A stretch of 64,000 bases of DNA from Ascochyta rabiei (lineage: Eukaryota; Ascomycota; Dothideomycetes; Pleosporales; Didymellaceae), in NCBI RefSeq assembly GCF_004011695.2, contig NC_082418.1, positions 1,054,001 through 1,118,000 on the forward strand, in the 5' to 3' direction. Both the position numbers and the translations under genes were made by a program. Under the pieces are notes generated by a model. That model saw only the letters and a list, made by a program, of their open reading frames with translations, had not been told where the DNA came from and searched no databases. Each line of letters begins with the position of its first letter. Position 1 is the first letter of the stretch. Of the stretch, positions 44,175 through 55,268 are shown in pieces.

Positions 44175-46249
44175 CTATTTACGGCTGAAAGGCTGCGGGA
44201 GGGGATTGTTAGTTGCTTCATACTTTTTTTTTGAAGGGTTGGAATCCACGTACCATGATCTTGACGATGCCGTCTGCGACCCAATCGCTAGCTTTGAAGA
44301 AGACGTTGTGTCTGTGGAAGAAAGAGCGGTTCTTCTTACCGAGGACGTCTGCGTGATGTCAGCTGAGACTTCTACAACCGGGACGGCTGTCGTAGACACC
44401 GAGACCTGCTTGATAGACGAACGCGATCTGGTTACGAAGAGAGAAGGTCGGCGGTTACTTACACATAGGAATCGACAGTGCGCAGATTGCGACTTGCACG
44501 CTCCCGAGCGCAATGAACATGTTCTTGGTGCTTTTGGTTTGGACCAGCCAGTCGAAGCCCTCGAAGGTCAGGCCGAAGGAGAACAGGTTCTTGAAGACGA
44601 GGAGGCAGGTGAAGCCCTCTACACTCATGTCTCCTGTGTGGTGTTAGCAAGTACATCTCCCAGGACATACCGGGAGATTCCTTCACTGGCTGTCAGAGAG
44701 GAGGGATACGTACGGTGAGCATCCACAATGTACAGCGCAGACGCGACAGCACCACACACCATGCCCATGATGACCAGGGCGAAGAAGAAGTCTGGCCACA
44801 GCCAGCCGTACTTCAGCGGCTCGCTTGCCGTCCATCCGAACCCGTACAGCCCTGCGCCTCCCAAGACCATCTGCGGGATGACCAGCACCATTCTGAACTC
44901 GGGCTCGTAGACGCCGTTGTTCCAGCGCGTAAGCAGTTTGGCGCTGGGATCGCTGATCAGACCGGTCAGCAGGAAGCCGAGGATCGCGCCGATAAAGGCC
45001 CCCGTGTACATGTATCCTGTCTCGAGCTCGCCGAACCAGAGTGGTGGGCCGAGGAAGAGGGCCGCAAGGGTTACACCAAGGAGCACTGTGAAGCCGATCA
45101 TTACGCCCTGAATTAGACAGGCCCACAGGATGCCGGGGTGGAAGAAGAGCGGAAAGGGGCGGAGGAGAAGGTGGATATAGTGCTCGTCGGTTTTGCGTCC
45201 ATTGAAGAGTTTAAGGGTTTGCAGGAACGTGGCTTTTGGTGGTGGTGAGGAAGGAGCGGTGCTGGGTTGATCAAACGTCTTGTGGCCTTTTAGGAAGCCC
45301 CCTCTTTCGGTCTCGCCTGACGTGGAATTGGAGTTTCTTCGGTTGTTGCTGGCGTCCTTCAGCTCTTGCCCTGGCTGAACCACCAAATTACCCATGGTGT
45401 CGATGTCGAAGTGCGCATCCCTCCTGTAGCTCGTCTCCGGACAGAAGAGGATGAGCAGGGGCAGCAATGCGGCAGAAAAGATAGCGACGAAATAGAACGT
45501 CCACTGATACCCAATGCGATCTGCAATCATGCCCACAAACACTGGCGTCAAGAACGCGCCGCCGAACAACGCAAGATTGGACAGCGCCATGCGCAACCCA
45601 CGTTGGTGGACATGATATAGATCGCCGACCGAAGCGTTGACAAGCGCTTCAAACGGTGCGAGTCCTACGCCCTGGAAGATCCTCGCCCATAGGAAGGAAG
45701 TATAGTGTGGTCCAGTCGCGCCGCCCCAGATGCAACTGAAGATGACGATGACGGTGCCGAGGATGTAGAGATGTCGCTTTCCCCATATCCGTGCGCTGGG
45801 TACGAAAAGGAAGCCCGCGAGTCCAACGCCGAGGAGGTGGTACCCGGTCAAGAGGGCCATGTCGGTAAACGAGCGTTTGAACTCGATGGCCAGTGAGACG
45901 GTGTTGGCGGCGAGGATGGGAGAGAGAGTTGCAGCTATGACACTCAAAAGCGATAGAATTGCTACGATGAGGTCGCGGCGCCAGAGGGGCCAGTTCTGTG
46001 GGTGTCAGTACACAGGTCTCGACCTTCACACCTCACATATCGTGTAAGGCTGAGGTTTGGGTCGCAACTTACAAGGGGATCATTTGGATCATCTGATGGC
46101 TGCGGGACAAGCAGTATCTTGCCCGTCTTGTCATACTTCAGATGGCTTCGCGCTGCATCTTGCACGACACCTCTTTTCTTGTCGCTGTCGAGCACAGCCG
46201 TTCCGGGGACGTGCTCGAGGTGACGATCTTCCAGGATCCCGAGACCCAT
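44175..46249 (-). CDS. Major facilitator superfamily transporter
   Basis: A plasma-membrane or vacuolar secondary transporter of the fungal drug/H+ antiporter-like MFS type. Five exons (46249-46073, 45995-44714, 44633-44463, 44348-44254, 44192-44175) give 580 residues. The N-terminal motif MGLGILEDRHLEHVPGT, then DDPNDPLNWPLWRRD across the first intron, is characteristic of a widespread fungal subgroup. Twelve hydrophobic spans are expected; the A-loop is VPSARIWGKRHLYIL. A long cytosolic loop (about 250-330) is polar. Late motifs are YIVDAHRDMSVEGFT and NLFSFGLTFEGFDWL. The last intron has donor GTACGT, an ACTAAC branch and CCGCAG acceptor, and leaves an 18-nt exon encoding PFSRK. If that intron is retained, the protein ends in VRGFQPFKKKV. 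Substrate unknown. Confidence 0.9.
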
Positions 46250-47109
46250 CGTAGACGGGACCAGAATATGTCACGTTCAGCCTTGCGTGGTTCAAATATA
46301 CATTAAAGAAGTAGTAGAGAGTTATATTGGCGTATGTTCAGGGTCGGTAGTTTACATGACAGAGGAAGCGAAGAGAAGTGTCAGACGAAGAACAAGCTTA
46401 TCGTTGGGCTTAGGCTGAGGTTTGTCGGAAGCGCGGAAACTCTGGAGTAATAGCCCACGTGTGTCAGTCTAGGGATGCTGGGCCGGACCCTTGTCCTCAT
46501 CTAAAGGGGACAGTCCTCATCTAAAGGGGACAGTCCTCATCTAAAGGGGACAGTCCTCATCTAAAGGGGACAGCCCAACTTCGACCCGGAAAATGCACCA
46601 AAGACGCTTAATAGATTGCAACACCTGTGGATGCCAGCTTCATATGCTAAAGATGTGACTTGTTTTTGGATTTCGATGCTATTATCCACTAGGCATGATG
46701 ACGTCCTCCCAAACACTGCTGACCATCCAATCACTCTTCTCGGTCGTCCATTCTAGGTGCTCACTCATCTTCTCCATGCTCCATGCCGGTCGTAGCTGTG
46801 TCATTCACATGCTTACATCCTTTGCGCCTGGCCATACCCAATCCCGTGAAATCAAACGCCGTATATTGGAAAATGCAGTTGCAACCTGGTATCTATGCTG
46901 ATGTATGCTGCGTACGCCGCAGAACACCGGACCTTACGTTGAGACCACGTAGGTTAACAAGAGTAAAATCAGTAAATCAAAACAGACACTATGTGAGAGT
47001 GGGGCGTTGTGACCTGAACACCCCCATGAATATGATGAACGCCAACCAAATGCAATGCTGTAAAGTCAATCTGTGTGCTGTGTCAATTTCGCCCGAGCTC
47101 GATGAAGAT
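46250..47109. promoter_or_regulatory. Region between MFS start and ATG1 end
   Basis: 860 bp. It holds the MFS promoter with a four-copy 20-bp repeat (separate entry), then sequence with no supported gene up to the ATG1 stop codon. Confidence 0.5.
46493..46572. repeat. 20-bp tandem repeat, 4 exact copies, each with AGGGG
   Basis: Four perfect copies of GTCCTCATCTAAAGGGGACA. They lie about 245-325 bp upstream of the MFS start codon. Each copy contains AGGGG, the yeast stress-response element core, repeated every 20 bp (about two helical turns). Confidence 0.97.
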
Positions 47110-50100
47110 TCATCGGGCAGTTCCCTGAGACGAGGGTGAACTGCGGCTGGTAGGATATGGCGAAGGCGCACTAGTAACCGATGTGCGCTTCTGTGCCTTC
47201 TGGATTTCGAGCTTCTTCTTCAATGCTCGGTGTCGACCCCTCATTTGATCAAGGACTGTAGACTGTTAAAATGCACTCATGACATGGAGGACGAGTAGAC
47301 TTACGCTTCTGAATCGATTGACGGTCCTCTGACTCCAGTCCATTGATCTCTTCACCATCAAGCTTGCGGCTGGACGATTCATCTTCCTCCTCGAGTATTG
47401 CTTCGAGCATGAGAATGGCAGTCCAGTAGTTGAGATCGCAGCCTGGCAAATCTGTGCTGACAAGTTCGTTCACGGCAGCCGTCCTGCTCATTTCGAGTGC
47501 TCGATCATACATCAACTTCTCAGCTGTAACGCCGGTGGTGAGAAGTATGTTCTCGGCAGATCCAACAGTGGTTGCAGAGCCTGAGGCGGCCGAGAGGTTC
47601 TGCGGATGGCTAGGATGATCGTCTGGCAGCTGCTGTTGGGCTTGCTTGAGCTTGCGAGCCACAATCTCAGACTTGATGCAGCATTCGTTGAATCTGTCTC
47701 GAGTCCATGACACAACTCGATTTAAGCGGTCGGAGTTTGCGGCCGCGCGGCTCATTGCTTCAGGAGAGGTACCTCCACGACGTTGTCGGTTCCAGTAACT
47801 GCCAGCCACGTCCATAGCCTTATTGAGCATGGCGAGTGACTTGACGTAGAGGACCAAGGCTTCTTCGGAGATGATCAGTATCGTCTCGGGGGTGAGGTCT
47901 TCGTCCTCGTCGTCATCCTCGATCACGTCGCTACTAGGCTTCCTTGCAACTCCAGTGGGGCCGACTCCTAGTCCCTGATCACTTGGCGCGACAGGTACTA
48001 GCTGCTTGTACTTGACTTCAGCAAAGCCGTAGATGACATGGCTCAGTTGAGCTAGCTCTTCGATCTTCTTCACGGAGTTTGCATCTTCATCTCTGGCTGA
48101 TATCTTGCCACTGTCGCCAACGAGTAGGAGACTGCTTTGGGCGGTAGGGTATACAGGAAAAGCAGCATAACCTTGCGGCGGCGAAACACCCTTCATCATG
48201 GGTGGCGAGAGGCCGAGACCTCGAATGTTTACCATGTTCATGGCCTTGGAGAGTGCAGAGGTGGCGCTTTCAAAGCTGGGACGATACTGTCGGCGTCGCT
48301 CGTAAGAGCCTGGTCTCTGGATGACAGCCGGTGTCTTCTGTTGGATGGAGATTGCTCTTGAGGGAACAGTCGCGCCTGTCGTGGAAGTTGGTGACCCTTG
48401 GGTTGTGGCCCTTCGCCGCAACGCACCATCTCGATTAACCAGGCGGTCCCTTGGTGTCTGCGGACTTGCAGCAATCTCGTCGGCAAGAGCATCGATCTCC
48501 ACACGGCGCTTCTCCACAAACACAAACCCTTCGTCTAGGGCTGTATCTTGTGCAGCTCGCTCTGCTGCATCCTTCATAGCGCCAGCCTCTGTCTTTTGCG
48601 GTAAGCGCTCACGCTCAAGGTGCTGCTTCAACCCCGACGACACAGGGGGAGGCTCATCTCGTGAGAAGCGGCGGCGGAGGCCAATTGCCATCGATGGGTC
48701 CTGTACCATGGGAGGGCGTGCAGGTGCCGTCATTGCATTTGGAAGGTTTGGACGCCGCTGTTCACCCACAGGCGCGGGTACGTGCTCCTCGATAGGTGCT
48801 ATGGGGATATTGCTCGCTCGTCGGGTTGTCGGGGCACGAGGAGGAGTACCGGCAAGGTTGCTGGGACTGGCTCGCGACGCTGGACGGATTGGCGGCGTAC
48901 CTCCAAGACTAGTTCGGTCTCTGGGCGACCGCGAGTACGGGCTCTCCGAAGCTCGTCGTTCCATCTCGACAGACATCTTCTGGACTCGCTTGGGTTGCTC
49001 AACCGGTGGTTCTGGTTCTGAAGCTTGCATGTTCAACGGAACGTCCTCGTCGACAAGGCCAGGAATTTCGTCACGAATCACAGGATCCGAAAAGAAGCTC
49101 TCATACGACATGCGCTCAGTAGGCTTGCGCTTCAACAACGCGCGGATGAGCGTCTTCATTGCTCTGGTCGAAACTAGGCCTTCTGGAAACCTGATCTGGT
49201 CTTTTCGTTCCTCGATCTTGCGCAGAAGCTCGACGTGGTTGTTTGCTCGGAAAGGTGGGCGTGCAGACATCATTTCAAACAGCACAGTGCCTACAGACCA
49301 TAGATCGGCCTTCGCATCGTATTTCTCGTAGCGCAGAATCTCAGGAGCCATGTAGAGAGGAGAGCCGCAGAGTGTTTCCGCCAGCGAAGTTGTTGGGAGA
49401 ATCCTGGCGAAGCCGAAATCAGCAATCTTGAGCATGGGTAGCGTCTCGATTCCAAGCGCAGGTATCAGCGAGTTCGCATCAGCAGCCAGTGGCATACGTT
49501 CGAGAGTACCACTTTGGGAATAGTACAAAGATGATGGGTTCAGCAGCAGGTTTTGCGGTTTCAGATCACGATGGATGTAGTTCTTGGATCTCAGGAATTC
49601 CAGGGCGCTGGCCATCTGTTTTGCGAAATGCCTCACTACGACTTCGTTCAGTCCTCCCACCGGTGGGTTCGGGTACTTTTCGATCATGCGCTGGGTTTGC
49701 GGGTGGTTGGTCAGGTCTGCTCGTTTCTTGATAAATGCTGATAGATCACCTAGCTCACAGAACTCCATGATGATGTGCATGCGAGACGGTGTTTCCTGGC
49801 AGTCGATGAGAGAAACGATGTGTGGATGGTGGAGGCTTCGAAGGATCGAGATCTCGGACACGAGGTTGTCTTTGAGCTTCTTGTTGAGCTTGTTCATATT
49901 GACAGACTTGATAGCTACGGACGCTTTCTTCTCCTGCTCGAGCATCAGAAGGTTAGTAGTTGTTTGGCCGTGTAGACTCTGACGTGACGTGCAATATGCA
50001 TGGGACGTAGAGCAGAGGCAAGGTAGTGACGTACGATGTGTATTCCTCGATAGACTTCAGCGAAGCTTCCCTTGCCGATGTGTTCCAGACGCTTGAACTT

Positions 50101-50187
50101 GCCGATGACCTGTTCGGTGGAGGCTGAAGAGGCCGGCGACGCGGCCGACCTGCGCGGGGCGTAGGCATTCGATGCTGGTGCTGCCAT
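47110..50187 (-). CDS. ATG1: ATG1, autophagy-initiating serine/threonine kinase
   Basis: The kinase that starts autophagosome formation in complex with Atg13/Atg17. Exons 50187-50035, 49933-47305 and 47255-47110 give 975 residues, normal for filamentous fungi. The N-terminal kinase domain begins [20 protein letters not shown]; Lys60 in ASVAIKSVN is the catalytic lysine, supplied by exon 2. HRDLKPQN is near 172, DFGFARIL near 224 and [12 protein letters not shown] is the activation segment. The middle is long and disordered, with many RRAS-like and serine/proline stretches. The C-terminal MIT-like region starts near 720 ([20 protein letters not shown]). The third exon encodes the basic end ([19 protein letters not shown]). 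Introns are 101 and 49 nt. An in-frame ATG 63 nt upstream is less likely. Confidence 0.96.
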
Positions 50188-53100
50188 GATGGCGATGCTG
50201 GCTAACCAGCCAAGACCCAGCTTCTTCTCAGAGGGCTTGCAGTTGTTCAACTACCAGCGGAGATGTGGGTACAGAGTTGCCGTGAGGGCGTTGCACATGG
50301 ACTGGCGACAGGAGCGGAGACGTGCGCGGGGGCGGTTGAAGTTCGTGGTCGAGGCGGTGCCGGGGTCTTGTACTCGGCGGCGAGGCGGCAAGGCGGCAAG
50401 GCGGCAAGGCGGCGGACAGGGATGAGCACCCAGATGTACAGCCAGGCCGGTAATGTGTCGTTGTTGAGCTTGCGCAAGCTGCGCGGCGATGGGTTCAAAG
50501 TGTCGGCGTAGGCTCCGGGTGCCTGGACTGTAGGCGGCCTCGAGCGACCGGCTGGGGATCTTGTCCGGCGAACAGTGCGGAGGTGCAGGCGGACTGGCGG
50601 CGAGTCAACCTGGAGAGGTCGATGGAGGATCAAGGGCGAAAGGGGAGAAGAAGAATACACAAATTAGTCAGAGAGAAGAGAAGGCTCGCAGGAGAGGGGG
50701 AGGCGCGCTGTGATGCAGTCCAAGGTGTGATGATGCATGGGTATGGCCGTCCTAGTCATTCACGCCAGGCGTACGCGCTAGTGCTTCCTATAGCGCAACT
50801 GATAAGCCGTATCGCACGCGTTGTGTACATGCGCCTGGCGACGGTGGGCAACTTTGATCTCGGCGAGCAGACCTGACCTCTACACTGCATGCGCAGCCTC
50901 GCGGTGAGTCTTCTTCTACACAGTCCTGGCGGTGCCACTCTCGTCTCGTGGCGTCGCCGTCCCCGCTGCCTTAGACAAGACAAGTCATGTGGCCAACATG
51001 GCGGAGGTCCGAATGACGCCTGAGCTCGCAATCCGCCGTACACTTGCGCCTTGTGCCACGCCAAAGACGTCTTTGCCGCTTGACAGTCCTCGACACCTGT
51101 TCCAAACAGGCAACTGCAGCTCTATGACTGCAGCAGCAGCCCATCACAAGCATGGGATTTTGCACACCATGCCGACTTGCCGCGTTGCGGGTTGTCCTCT
51201 TTAGGGCGCGTCTGGCTGTCTGGCCAATCAGAGAGTGTCCCGCATCAACGCTGCCCTTCCTCTCCTCATATGCTTATCGTGGGGAAGACCGTCACAGCAT
51301 TGATAGGCTGTTGGCGGATTACGACCCCTCCTCACCACCCTCTCTGCATGCTGTTCGTCATGCAGTAGAGAGTACCATGGGGCTCCGGACAGCCCTGGCC
51401 CCTTCGCCGCTTCCTTCTCAGCCAACCGCGCTAAGTCGCGACATGGAGCCGAACGATGAACGCTCTTCGCCCAGCATCTGACGCTATCCTCGCTCATGCC
51501 CAAGCAAAGCAACGCTAGCGACAGCCTCAAACGCCCGAATGGCGGTACCAGACGACCGGTCATTCGGACGAGCCTTTTGTTCTTCATCGATCAACCGTCC
51601 TAATCGGCATGCGGTCGGCGTTGAGCAGTCATGGCGTGTTTCATTCAGCCTCAAGCTAAGCTACTGTGACAGGAGCGACATGACCTTGGTACGATCTCAA
51701 ACACACTACACGTGATGCTTCTTCAGAGACACCTCTGATCACGCAGGTACGAGGTACAAGCTGCCGAGCCAGCTACGTCATCGAAGGACCTCTGGACCCT
51801 GCGTTAGGTCCTGGGTGAGACTTACTGCTCCCACGTGAACCACCCGCATGCAAGCTAAACGTCGCTTACAAGAACTGCTGAATGCTTGGAGTTGATCGCC
51901 GATTCCGTCACTGAACAACTTGTCAACAGACCAAGAAAGACTTTGCATGATTCCACGGTTCTAGAACGGATGCAACCAGCAAACTGTCCACACATCGTGT
52001 CTAACTTGCGCTGCTCAACATGTTGTATGAAGGACACAGTAGAGAAACCGTAGATATACGTGTACTTCCCAGAGCGCATAGCCAGATCCACCAGTATCAA
52101 TCATTTCTAAACCCGCCGTACCCAATCTCAAGACTATGCACAGCTGAAGTACGGTCGAGTACCCAATACAGGCATAGCTCTGCATGTGCATGTACTCTCA
52201 CGTAAGCACAATTTATTACAGGAGCGAATCTAGCAAAACATAACAATGGCTCTAGCATCTATACATACTAAGTAATACGTCATTTATATGCTCACATATG
52301 CAGTACCTCTACAAGGCTTCAACAAGGCTACCGAGGAGTATATAGGCAGTGAGAGAGCACCTCTACTAACAGACCGCGACAATATAGCAGTGAACGCTGT
52401 CGTCAGTATCAAGAAAGAAATAGCATAGAGCGTCTGCAACGCCTCCCTACTAATAATCTCATAAAGCGTATTCGACTCTATATAAGCCCAGGCTGTAGCT
52501 GTTTACGTCACGCTCAATTCTAAGCTTCTGTGCAACCTCTCTCTAAACCACCGAGCTCGCGATTGTAGGCAGGTGCTTTGTGCCTTTGAGGAGCCAGTGA
52601 TAAAGCTTACTTTGAGACAAGACCGGTTGTAGGCGATATCTCCGTTCATGTCAAACATGTATTCCAGCACGTGTAGTTATCAGGGTATACTTTCTAGCAG
52701 CAAGATCTACTCATACACAATGAGTGCATGACAGGAAAATTACAGATGCGAGGCGTCTGTTCGAAGGTATCCAGACCTCACTTTACAGCGCGCATACAGG
52801 GAAGCAGCTTGAGATGCTCTCGCTACCCAACGAGCCCTACACTCTCGGGAGAGAAACGGATGGAGAGTCCTCAACTGCGACTGAGCAGCTCCATTGACCA
52901 AAGCTGCAATCAAGCGTCGAGTATCACATACGCTTCCCCAAATCCCGAATACAACTACCGAGAGAAGTGGCCCCTTGGGCACGTCTACTGCGTCATATTC
53001 ATGAGTGCTTTCTACGCGGTGTGTCGCCATACACGCCCATAGCCGACCATCTCGAGGCTTTCATGGTAAGCGTCCACTCGCTTGCTTGTGAGTAGGTTTC

Positions 53101-53924
53101 ATACAGGCTGTCTGCGTACCAAAGCATGCCCCCCAACCGGCGTTGAGGTTGAGCGCAAAAATAGAGACAGTGGGGATATGAAAGATGTTGCGAAGGACGG
53201 GGTAGTGTGTGATCATCTGCGTGTAGGGCAAGGAGAGGGATTGTGCGGCAACCTGTGCGTTCAGTGCTGCGGTTAGCTATGTGGGATCTGATTGCCACAC
53301 AACTGCACGCAGTATAACACCACACCATTCCAGTACACCAAACACCATATCCTTCCATCGCGAAAGACCGGTACATCCCAGCGTATACGTTCCACCCACT
53401 ACAACGCATGTCGCTTCTCCCCAACACCCTCTTTCACAATCGAGGAGCTGGTAGTCGTTCGTACGAACGTGCGGAGTTTTTGGCTTCTGTGAATACATTG
53501 CCACATCTGAACTCTTTCGCTGTTGGTGGGTCTGCGCCGTGGTGGCTGGTCATGTGGGCTCGAGGTGCTGTTCATCGAGACGATGATCGAGATGGTGATC
53601 GTTCAGCATGCCTTGTGTTTGTTCCCCGCTTTCGACAATATAGTCTGTGGCACTCAACTGCTTCCTGAGAAAGTACGCTTCTTTGTCATCGCTGCTACAG
53701 GAAACGAGCCTGTATCAGCGCTGTAAGCTTTGCACAGCACTAGATTCTCAGCAAGATCCGGCTCTAGAACAAATGAAAGATACTTGGGAAATCTACAGCA
53801 TATCACTAAGCTAGAAGGTTCCAGAAATCGTATTTTGGAAGTAGCTGGCACTGTACAAGATATAGAACACACGCTTCCACTGCTCGTTCCTCCCAAAACC
53901 ACCAGATGCAAATCTACGCCACGT
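50188..53924. other. 3.7-kb gene-poor region
   Basis: The longest stretch without a supported gene. The first kilobase is GC-rich and is probably the ATG1 promoter. From about 52,000 to 52,700 the sequence becomes visibly richer in A/T, with many TATA, ATAA and CTATAT words, unlike its surroundings. No open frame above about 142 codons occurs and none is recognisable. It could be relic mobile DNA altered by repeat-induced point mutation, but I see no terminal repeats or protein remnant. Confidence 0.4.
50377..50415. repeat. Short GCGGCAAG tandem repeat
   Basis: About three perfect 8-bp units flanked by near-copies, 190-230 bp upstream of the ATG1 start codon. GC-rich. Probably a slippage repeat in the promoter or leader. 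Confidence 0.85.
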
Positions 53925-55268
53925 CTATTGGTTTGTCTTGCCCTGGTTGTTGGGCTTGGGAACCTGGTCGAGGATGCTCTTCTTCTGAGCGGGCGGGCTG
54001 TAGAGGATCTTACGAGTCTTGAGCGGTGCCCACTTGTACCTGTTGTATGCGTCAGTCCCGTGGTTTCTAGAAACATCCTTGCCAACACTGACCTCTTCAC
54101 CCAGACGCTGAGGGTGAACAGCACACTTGTGACGGCCAGAACCTTCCAGCCCATCTTCTTGCGGTCGTCCATCTCCGGCTCAGCAGCCCAGTTGAGGAAT
54201 TCAACGACATCCTTGGCCATCTGCGAGGTCGACGCCTGTGTTCCGTCCTCGTACTCGACCAAGTCGTCGTAGAGCACACGGGCCATAGCAATACCGGTTC
54301 CAGGGAAGTAGGGATTGAAGTTGAGACCCTCTTGGACAACAGCTCCGGCAGGGGGCTCCTCGGGGTAACCGGTGAGCAAGCTGAAGATGTAGTTGCAGCC
54401 GCCGTGGCGGGCCTTGACGATGAGCGATAGATCCGGGGGCAGAGCACCGTTGTTGGCAGCGCGGGCAGCCTCGTCGTTCTTGTAGGGGGCGGGCATGTAG
54501 TCGGAGAGCTTTCCGGGGCGCTTCTCAATCTCGCCCTGGTCGTTAGGCTCGGTGTCGTACTCGTTCTCCTCGGCGAGAGCCTTGGCCTCATCGACGGTCA
54601 TCATGGTACCGACGAGCGATCGGTAGGGGACACGGGAGATGGAGTGGCAGGATGCGCAGACCTCGCGGTAAACCTGGAAACCACGGCGGAGACTGTCGAC
54701 ATGGTTAGAGTAGAAAGCGGCTGACCGGGACTGTGTACACTTACGCCTGGTGGTCAAAGGTCTTGTTCCACTTGGTGTGCTCCCATGGGTACTGAGTGGG
54801 GTGAAGACTGTCATGGTCTTGTCAGCCTCTGAGCGTAACCGTATTCTCGCGGCCATGATTTCGCCGCGACCAATTGTACAATTCTACATTCCAGGGCCAC
54901 TCACCCTTCCTCAGCAGGTGTCATGGCATCAGCATTGCCTCCGTAGAGGTGGAGGTACCATGCCACGGAGCCAATCGAGAAGATGGTGGCGCCAGCGGGG
55001 AGAGCGTTGTTCTTCCAGGAAGAAGCAGCTCCCTCGGCGGAGGTGGAGGCGGAGCGCTGTATCACCCAATTCGTCAGCAGTTGTACCAATGGACAGAACA
55101 GGTCCCGTGACCGATGTCGCAGGGCTGTAGATGGATTTGTCGAAGCTCGCGGGAGCTGAGCGAGTGGCAGAGGGCTTCCGGGGGTCGTACCGAAGCGGTT
55201 TTGCTGGCAGCATTGCGGGCTGCGGCGCCGGCTGTGCGCGCCGTACGCAGTGCTGATCGAGCCAACAT
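53925..55268 (-). CDS. CYT1: Cytochrome c1, heme protein of respiratory complex III
   Basis: Carries electrons from the Rieske protein to cytochrome c at the inner mitochondrial membrane. Five exons (55268-55191, 55056-54905, 54807-54745, 54692-54093, 54039-53925) give 335 residues. A basic presequence ([20 protein letters not shown]) is followed by the second, hydrophobic sorting segment ([20 protein letters not shown]). The covalent heme site is CASCH at 110-114 in [12 protein letters not shown]. Other landmarks are [35 protein letters not shown] with the likely axial methionine, and the C-terminal anchor [18 protein letters not shown]. The last exon encodes [14 protein letters not shown] and a lysine-rich tail ending KTNQ. 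Phase closes at all four introns. Very secure. Confidence 0.98.

Noticed and set aside
46493..46572. Regularly spaced repeats as a CRISPR-like array
   Set aside because: Units are contiguous without spacers, and the genome is eukaryotic; this is a tandem repeat.
48321..49331. 336-codon open frame antisense to ATG1
   Set aside because: Serine/arginine-rich shadow of the ATG1 kinase and linker region.
52999..53427. 142-codon minus-strand frame in the gene-poor region
   Set aside because: Tryptophan/tyrosine/cysteine-rich random-like composition and no domain.
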